Of a stretch of 64,000 bases of DNA, positions 57,708 to 64,000 are shown piece by piece. Below the pieces are notes generated by a model. The model did no database searches. It was not told where the DNA came from and saw only the letters and a list, made by a program, of their open reading frames with translations. The stretch covers positions 20,529,501 to 20,593,500 of the forward strand of contig CANTUV010000032.1 in NCBI GenBank assembly GCA_947685225.1, in the 5' to 3' direction. This stretch comes from Garcia nutans (Eukaryota > Streptophyta > Magnoliopsida > Malpighiales > Euphorbiaceae). The position numbers were made by a program, and so were the translations under genes. Positions within the stretch are counted from its first letter, which is position 1, and each line of letters opens with the position of its first letter.

Positions 57708-58402
57708 GTTTGTCCCCTGCTTGAATGATCTGAGACTACAACAAAAAAGAGTGAAAAGCAATAAGACTTAATTTTTGAGATGGTTAAGGTTTTGGGTTCT
57801 GGACCTGGTTCGAGTTCTGGACTCATGGATAATTTTAGGTTCTGGACCTAAGGGTAATTTGAGTTATGAACTCGAGCTAAGTTCTAGACTTAAAAGAGAT
57901 TTTAGGTTCTGGACCTAAGGGTAATTTGAGTTCTGGACCTGAGCTAAGTTCTGGACTTAAAAGAGATTTTAGGTTTTGGACCTAAGGATAATTTGGGTTC
58001 TGGACCCGAGCTAAGTTCTGGACTTAAAAGAGATTTTACGTTCTGGACCTAAGGTTAATTTGGGTTCTGGACCTGAGCTAAGCTCTGGACATAAAAGAAA
58101 TTTTACGTTCTGGACCTAAGGGTAATTTGGGTTCTAGACCCGAGCTAAGTTCTGGACTTAAGAGAGATTTTAGGTTCTGGACGTAAGGGTAATTTGGGTT
58201 CTGGACCTGAGCTAAGTTCTGGACTTCAAAGAGATTTTAGGTTCTGGACCTAAGGGTAATTTGGGTTCTGAACCCGAGCTAAGTTCTGGACTTAGGAGAA
58301 ATTTTAGGTTCTAGACCTAAGGGTAATTTGGGTTTTGGACCCGAGCTAAGTTCTGTACTTAAAAGAGATTTTAGGTTTTGGACCAAAGGATAATTTAGGT
58401 TT
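57708..58402 (-). mobile_element. Family-B element interior (B2), 3' end only
   Basis: Starts with the polypurine tract (minus CAGGGGACAAAC before TGTAGACC) and 'gaatgatctgagac', as in element Y. A tandem array follows. Element E cuts it at 58403. Confidence 0.7.
57780..58397. repeat. 67-bp tandem array 'gagattttaggttctggacc'
   Basis: Eight or nine copies with a strict 67-base period: AGAGATTTTAGG recurs at 57895, 57962, 58029, 58096, 58163, 58230, 58297 and 58364. Each unit holds three GTTCTGGAC words. Confidence 0.9.
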
Positions 58403-58684
58403 TGTTTTATTAGTTTTTGTTATAGATTTGTATCTTATTTATTATGATAATTATTGTTTTCTTTAGGTATGTTGGTAGTTTCAATCGGTTTATTTAGTGT
58501 TTTCATTAATTTTGGTAGTTTAAATTTATTTCAGTGTTTTTATCATTTTTGTCCAAATTTTTAGTGTGGTGTTTATGTTTTGTTGGTTAATGTTCATTTA
58601 ATTCTTGTTTTAAGTTTGTTCCAAGTTTTTTTTTAGGTTAAAAAGCCAAGGAACAAAGAAGAAGGGACTAACACACTCAGAGGA

Positions 58685-58978
58685 CACGGCCAAGCCACTG
58701 GCCATATCCCATACCAAGCTAAGGAAGAAGACCAAGACACAGAAGGTGACACGAGCAAGGGACACGGCCAAGCTTGTGGCCGTGTCCCTCCAAAATTGTC
58801 CAACACGGCCAAGTTGTTTAAGCTTGGCCGTGTCACACTCAAGTCCAAAGCAAAAGAAAGATGAAAATTAAGCAGTAGAAGACACCTTCAGGGGACACAG
58901 CCAAGCTTGTGGCCGTGTCCCTCCAAGAACCTCAGACACGGCCAAGTTCACTTGAGCCTGGCCGTGTCACTCATGGAT
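58685..58978. repeat. GACACGGCC...GGCCGTGTC palindrome cluster
   Basis: Eight half-sites arranged as four pairs, such as GACACGGCCAAGCTTGTGGCCGTG then a second pair after about 20 bases. Each pair forms a hairpin whose loop includes AAGCTTG or similar. Two pairs are followed by TCCCTCCAA, suggesting a larger duplicated unit of about 115-150 bases. Confidence 0.85.
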
Positions 58979-59013
58979 TAATAAAGACGCAGATTTTTGG
59001 AGCGGAGGTTTCG

Positions 59014-59020
59014 TATAAAT
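59014..59020 (+). promoter_or_regulatory. TATA box of element E LTR
   Basis: TATAAAT about 40 bases after the palindrome cluster and 610 into the LTR, a plausible U3 promoter. Confidence 0.6.
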
Positions 59021-59994
59021 ATTAAGATTAGGGTTTTTAAAGTGGTTGTTGAGAGTTTGAGTTTAGATTGAGCCGTCAAAGAACATTAGGGTTTTGATAT
59101 CTTGTTTTCTTTGATATTTTGATTACACTTTGATTAAACTAGTCTAGATTAGATTTGTTCTTGCCATTGATACATTCTTCGAGCAAGTTCTGAACAAGAG
59201 ATTCTTCAAGAGCTAAGAAGTTTGTAATTTGGTTTTGTTCTCGAACTTTATCTCTTTAATTTCATTGGAATTGTATTCATGAATATTATTATGTCTAAAT
59301 TGATTTCTTTGAATTTTAATGAGATGAGCATGTTTGATAACATTATAATGAACTAATTTGATCTAGTCTAGGGTTTGTATGGATCTGCTATGATTGTATG
59401 AATTGGTTATTGCTCTTAACTAATTATTTCTTTAGCCTTGATTGAATGGAATATTGTTAATATATAATTGATTGGCCACCAATTATGTGTTTTAAGGTGT
59501 TAGATGAAGGATTGAGAGATGAAGTCTAATGCTGGAACAATTCAATTTGGGCCTTGGGTGAATTAGAGATATAACCTAAGAGAAAGATTATTTCAATAGT
59601 AACAAGATTATTTAAGAGAGGTTTGAATGCGAGAGCTTATTTCCTTGATTCGATTAATTAAGTTGCTTGAGATCTAATCGTTGAAATTAAATTGGTTGAG
59701 AGGAATAACCGTTCATACATATAAGTAGTAGAAAAGTGCAAACCCTAGACCTTTCTATAAGTGAATCAATTTATCAGCTCAGTTACTTTTATTGTTTTAA
59801 ACTCCAATCGATCTTTCTTCATTAGTTGTTAGCAATTTAAATTTATTAATCACTTGTTATTTATAATCTGATAATCAATAAGCTTATCTAGCTTCCTTGA
59901 GAGACGACCTTGAGGCGGTCACCTTTGCTACAGCTACCTCGTATACTTGCGAGTGACGCTTTGTGGTAGAGTTAATTAGAGTGCAACAAGTTTT

Positions 59995-60012
59995 TGGCGC
60001 CGCTACCGGGGA
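59995..60012 (+). other. Primer-binding site of element E (tRNA-Asp type)
   Basis: TGGCGCCGCTACCGGGGA, six bases after the LTR, differing at two positions from the usual Athila/Tat site TGGCGCCGTTGCCGGGGA. Confidence 0.88.
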
Positions 60013-60128
60013 AGCTAGTTGGCGTAATTGTTTATTAGTCATTGATACTTTGGATTATTTTTCATTGTTTACTTTTGATTTTATTTGTCTTTTGCTTTTA
60101 ATAATTCTTTTTTCTAGAAATTTTGTTT

Positions 60129-61346
60129 ATGCAAGGCAGGAGATCACTTGGAGGAGAGCTATACCCAGTCATTCCAGAAATTCAGAGAGTGAAAAGGAGC
60201 AGAGAAGAGTTTGAACTGTACACAGGATTTGATACTACAGAGGAGGACACTTCTGATTTTGAGTCAGAATCTGCACAATCTACCAACATGGGAGAAGAAA
60301 GGCAAAGAACTATGAGGGACTTTGCTAGACCTGTCATTGGAACTTCCACCTCTTGCATAAGATTGACGGATGCAGCAAGAAATTATGAGTTGAAGAACAT
60401 TCATTACAACATGCTGCCATCATTCTAAGGAGTTCCAAATGAAGATCCTTTGAACTTTATTCGGGATTTCTATTCCACCCTCAACACTTTTCCATTGGGA
60501 GGACTAACAGAGGACCAGTTGAGGATGAGATGTTTCCCGTATACATTGAAGGATAGGGCAAAGAGCTGGCTTATGATGTTGCCCGAAAATTCTTTGACAA
60601 CTTGGGAGCAAGTTTATAATAAATTTATGGGCAAGTTTTACTCACATAAGAAGACAACTGAATTGAGAGGGAAGATTGCTACATTCTCTCAATTTGAAGG
60701 AGAACCATTTCATGAGGCTTGGGACAGATTTAAGATGTTATTGATCCAGTGTCCACACCATCACTACCCATTTCAACTTTTGAATCAGTTTTTCTATGAT
60801 GGCCTAACCCAGCAATTTCAGAACACTGTTGATAACGCAGCTGGGGGAGCTATGGGAGAAAAGACAGCTGATGAAACTTATGAGATCTTTGAGATGTTGG
60901 GAGCTAATTCTCAACAGAAAAGTGTAAGAGGAAGAAGCAAAGGGGTAAATCAACTGGAAGCCAATAGTGAGATGGTCAATCAAATAGCTGAATTGACAAG
61001 GCAAGTGCAGATGCTGAATATGAAGAACAATTCTCCTTCATCCACTCAAGAAATTTGTGGAATTTGTGGAACTTTCGTGCATGGAGCAAATATTTGCCCC
61101 TCCGCATATGAGACTTATGGGAATGAAGCTGAGCAAGTCAATGCTATGGGGGGATTTCAACCAAGGGCCTGGAATGATCCTTATTCGAATACTTACAATC
61201 CTGGTTGGCGGAGTAACCCAAATTTTTCCTGGATAACAAATAATTCGCAATAGCCTTTCCATTTGCTCCAGAGACAGAACCAACAACAGGGTCAATCCTC
61301 AAATCAAGGGCAGCCTAAGAGAGAGAGTTTGGAGGAAAGTTTATAG
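60129..61346 (+). pseudogene. Gag of element E
   Basis: The frame opens at ATG 60129 (MQGRRSLGGELYP). After an acidic stretch it enters the gag domain: NMLPSF, a stop, GVPNEDPLNFIRDFYSTL, LRMRCFPYTLKDRAKSWL, TTWEQVYNKFMGKFY, and EPFHEAWDRFKMLL. A zinc knuckle CGICGTFVHGANIC (C-x2-C-x4-H-x4-C) lies at about 61055-61100. Stops in the same frame are TAA at 60426, TAG at 61251 and TAG at 61344. Gag would form the particle and bind RNA. The domain order and spacing fit Athila/Tat gag. A C-terminal helix continues at 61380 (MNNKRLDSLEASFKKVETQV). Confidence 0.88.
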
Positions 61347-61379
61347 CTTTTTATCCAAGTCAGTGCTAAAAATCAAGAG

Positions 61380-62420
61380 ATGAACAACAAGAGGCTAGAT
61401 TCCTTAGAAGCATCTTTTAAAAAAGTGGAGACTCAAGTGGGACAACTTGCACAACAGATGCAGATTCAACAAAAGGGGAAATTCCCAAGTCAACCTGAGC
61501 AGGCACAATCAGTGACTGTTCTTAGAAGTGGCAAGGTAATTAACAATAATGTTGAAAATAATTCTGTGAATGCAGGTGAGCAAGAGAATAAAAAGGAAGG
61601 AGAGCCAGAGAATAAAGGTGCTGGAGAAAGATCAATGGAGAAGTCCCCTACAGTAGATTTACACAAGACAAGCAATCCATACCGGCCACCTATACCATTC
61701 CCCAGCAGGTTGAAGAATGATAAACAAGATAAGCAATTTTTGGACATCTTCAACATGCTGTCTAAGGTAAGTATTAACTTACCCTTACTTGAAGCAATAA
61801 AGAACATGACGGCTTATGCTAAATTCTTCAAAGAGCTTAATACCAAGAAAAAGAGGTATGAGCCGAATGAAAAGGTGATAGTTTCAGAGGTAGCTAGTGT
61901 TGTATTGCAGCATAAACTACTTCCAAAGCTAAAGGATCCTGGAAGTTTTATAATTCAAATTACTATGGGGAATGGAAAGGGGACTGATGGCATGTGTGAT
62001 TTAGGAGCTAGTGTAAATTTGTTGCCTTATTCTGTGCACCTTGAATTAGAATTGGGGGAACTTAAACCAACCAAAATGGTGTTGCAATTAGCTGATAGAT
62101 CTCTTAGATTTTCGAAAGGGGTTATAGACGATGTGTTAGTTAAGGTTGGGGGGTTGATAGTACCTGTGGATTTCATAGTTCTTGACATGGAAGGAAGTAA
62201 CTCTACACCATCAGCACATACTATTCTGCTGGGTAGGCCTTTTATGGCTACTACTAACACCTTGATAGATGTTAAAAATGGTAAATTGTCAATGACTGTC
62301 TTAGGACAAACAGTTGAATTTTCTATTTTTAACACTTCTCCTATTCCTACAACTGCATTATATGAGGATTGCTCTTTAATTGATTGTATTGATGCAGTTG
62401 TTTTAGGTGTTTTCTTGTAG
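61380..62420 (+). pseudogene. Gag C-terminus and aspartic protease of element E
   Basis: A 346-codon stretch in the same frame as gag. Residues 1-40 are the gag C-terminal helix with QVGQLAQQMQ. PSQPEQAQSVTVLRSGKVI follows, then a linker with NPYRPPIPFPSRL. The protease has LPKLKDPGSFIIQITMG, the catalytic MCDLGASVNLLP near residue 203 (aspartate present), LQLADRSL, and the closing ILLGRPFMATTNTLID near residue 285. It is bounded by TAG at 61344 and TAG at 62418. The protease domain itself is intact, but it is separated from gag and polymerase by stops. Retropepsin cleaves the gag-pol polyprotein. Confidence 0.88.
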
Positions 62421-62444
62421 ACAAGTTCCTCAGATAAATTCGAG

Positions 62445-63480
62445 GTGGCACTGACTTTAGATCGTGGTTTAGATATTTTTTATTCAGAAATAGCCAGTTG
62501 CCTTGAGACATTAGAGAGTGCTGAAATAGAGGAACTTAAGGAGGACCCAGTATGTGAACTTCCCTCCATTCAAAAAGAAGAGAAGAACCCTTCACTTGAG
62601 TTAGAGCTGAAAGAGTTACCTAAAAATCTGAAATATGTGTTTTTAGGATATCACAATACCTTGCCTGTGATAATATCTAGTGAACTTAGTGAAGAGGAGG
62701 AGATGAGGTTGGTAAGTGAGCTTAGAAGATTGAAAAGAGCAATAGGATGGGGATTGGGTGACATCAAAGGTATTAGCCCTTCAATGTGCATGCATAGAAT
62801 CACCTTAGAAGAGGGAGCTAAACCTGTGAGGGAGACCTAAAGGCGCCTTAACCCAAATATGAGTGAAGTGGTTAAGAAGGAAGTGCTCAAATTGCTGGAT
62901 GAAGGAGTAATATATCCAATTGCTAATAGTGAGTGGGTGAGCCCAGTACATATAATTCCTAAGAAATCAGGAATCACTGTGGTGAAAAATGAAAATAATG
63001 AATTGGTTCCTACTAGGACTACTACTGGGTGGAGAATGTGTATCGATTATAGGAAGTTGAACAATGCCACAAAGAAAGACCATTTCCCTCTTCCTTTTAT
63101 TGATCAGATGTTAGATAAACTTTCTGGACACTCACATTATTGTTTTTTGGATGGCCTTTCAGGTTACTATCAGGTGCCGATATCACCAGAGGATTAGTCC
63201 AAGACTACCTTTACTTGCCCTTTTGGGACTTATGCATTTCGGCATATGCCCTTTGGCTTGTGCAATGCACCTGCAAACCTTTCAGAGATACATGATGTCT
63301 GTCTTCTCAGACATGATAGATGATTTTATTGAGGTATTTATGGATGACTTTTCTATTTTTGGTAGTTCTTTTGATAATTGCCTCAATAAACTTGTTCTTG
63401 TGCTTGAGAGATGCATTGAATGTAACCTCACTTTAAGTTGGGAAAAGAGTCATTTCATGGTTACTTAGGGCATTGTATTA
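62445..63480 (+). pseudogene. Reverse transcriptase of element E
   Basis: After a linker (SELSEEEEMRLVSELRRLKRAIGW, HRITLEEGAKPVRET) comes the polymerase: VLKLLDEGVIYPIANSEWVS, PVHIIPKKSG, GWRMCIDYRKLNNATKKDHF, PLPFIDQMLDKLSG, FLDGLSGYYQ, TFTCPFGTYAFRHMPFGL, then FMDDFSIFG with the two catalytic aspartates. Stops: TAA 62838, TAG 63195 and TAG 63466. An extra A in 63275-63277 shifts the frame by +1 just after the NAPA word, so the catalytic FMDDF block lies in a different frame from the earlier blocks. Copies RNA into DNA in intact relatives; inactive here. Confidence 0.92.
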
Positions 63481-64000
63481 GGTCATGTTGTGTCAAGTAA
63501 GGGGATTGAGGTGGATAAGGCCAAGGTAGAATTGATTGCTAAATTACCCCCACCTACCTCTGTTAAGGGAATAAGAAGTTTTTTAGGGCATGCAGGTTTT
63601 TACCGGAGCTTTATTAAGGATTTTTCCAAAATAAGCCAACCATTGTGCCATTTGTTGGGGAAAGATGTTCCATTTGAATTTACAGCACAATGCATGCAAG
63701 CTTTTAATTCCCTTAAGGAAAAACTGACTAGTGCACTGGTAATTGTAGCTCCTGTTTGGTCTTTACCTTTTGAAATCATGTGTGATGCCTCTAATCATGT
63801 AGTAGGAGCTGTTCTTGGGCAAAGGGTTGATAAATTCTTGAGAGTCATATATTATGCTAGCTTGACCCTGAATAGCGCGCAAATGAATTACACAACAACT
63901 GAGAAGGAAATGTTAGCTGTTGTTTTTGCTTTAGATAAGTTTAGAGCATATTTAATTGGGTCGAAAATTATTGTGCATTCTGATCATGCAGCTCTAAAAT
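63481..64000 (+). pseudogene. RT connection and RNase H domain of element E, cut by window end
   Basis: Open in the shifted frame to the end of the window. GIEVDKAKVELIAKLPPPTS, VKGIRSFLGHAGFYRSFIKD and FSKISQPLCHLLGKD form the connection region ('V..FLG...YYR.FI..FS..A.PL' in the family). RNase H begins near 63770 with FEIMCDASNHVVGAVLGQ (first catalytic aspartate), then TTTEKEMLAVVFALDKFR (catalytic glutamate) and IIVHSDHAALK (second aspartate). No further stop is seen in these 520 bases. Integrase is expected beyond the window. Confidence 0.88.

Larger units (their letters stand above)
58403..59988 (+). repeat. 5' LTR of element E
   Basis: TGTTTTATTAG to GAGTGCAACA, about 1.59 kb, with TGTT/AACA ends. 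The start is set by the break in the upstream array and the end by the primer site. No second LTR in the window confirms it. It contains a palindrome cluster, a TATA box and sequence resembling the LTRs of C and D in its general plan. Confidence 0.72.
58403..64000 (+). mobile_element. Element E: Athila/Tat-like Ty3/gypsy retrotransposon, 5' part, plus strand
   Basis: 5' LTR (58403-59988), tRNA-Asp-type primer site, gag, protease, reverse transcriptase and the start of RNase H, in that order; integrase and 3' LTR lie beyond the window. Gag and pol share one reading frame until a +1 shift near 63275. Seven in-frame stops make it non-functional. The left boundary falls in the 67-base array, where the preceding GGTTT (58398-58402) would be the target duplication if its partner is found downstream. 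Confidence 0.9.

Noticed and set aside
60804..62335. Antisense frames of 66-105 codons in element E
   Set aside because: Shadows of the gag and protease coding on the plus strand.

Overview
The window looks like intergenic heterochromatin from a large, repeat-rich flowering-plant genome, probably a eudicot; I cannot name the species. It is strongly AT-rich and I recognise no host gene, tRNA or rRNA. Almost everything that can be explained is LTR retrotransposon of the Ty3/gypsy superfamily, mostly broken, mostly non-autonomous and nested. I use working names. Family A has LTRs of about 2-3 kb running TGTAACA...GGGTGTTACA, an initiator-Met-type primer-binding site and a CCHC gag, which fits the Tekay/Del chromovirus group. 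Family B has LTRs starting TGTAGACCC, a GGGGGC polypurine tract and a Tat/Ogre-like gag. Families C, D and E resemble Athila/Tat elements; D and E have a tRNA-Asp-type primer site.

Layout. 1-3689: two family-A LTR pieces in opposite orientation. 3710-4172: a long GC-rich hairpin. 4173-4829: unassigned. 4830 to about 41.8 kb: one old minus-strand family-B element ('X') cut up by later insertions, five of which have recognisable target-site duplications (TSDs). These are a solo A LTR (5427-8291, AATCT), a plus-strand A element with no coding (8917-18409, TAGGG/CAGGG), a minus-strand A element (18647-30863, CTGAG) that itself carries element C (18857-24667, TTTTC), and element D (32108-39536, TCATT). 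41818-43786: two family-B LTR starts facing each other. 43787-49676: a second minus-strand B element ('Y') with gag only, tandem arrays and a 267-bp TG...CA mini-element (46510-46776, TSD GGAAG). 49677-52545: a minus-strand A remnant with an LTR and a CCHC gag scrap. 52546-58402: three stacked B LTRs and part of a B interior. 58403 to the end: the 5' part of element E, with LTR, primer site, gag, protease, reverse transcriptase and the start of RNase H, continuing past the window.

Only E carries a recognisable polymerase, and it is dead: I count seven in-frame stops, each where these proteins normally have glutamine, plus one +1 frameshift. The others keep only gag, gag plus protease, or no coding, so they would have depended on proteins from other elements. 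The most unusual signals are structural: arrays of short inverted repeats inside family-B LTRs, a CACGGCCGTG-like palindrome clustered in three otherwise different LTR families, the 460-bp hairpin and its 267-bp relative, and different tandem arrays occupying equivalent places in related B elements. Boundaries were set by eye from repeated copies and TSDs; no alignment or database search was run.
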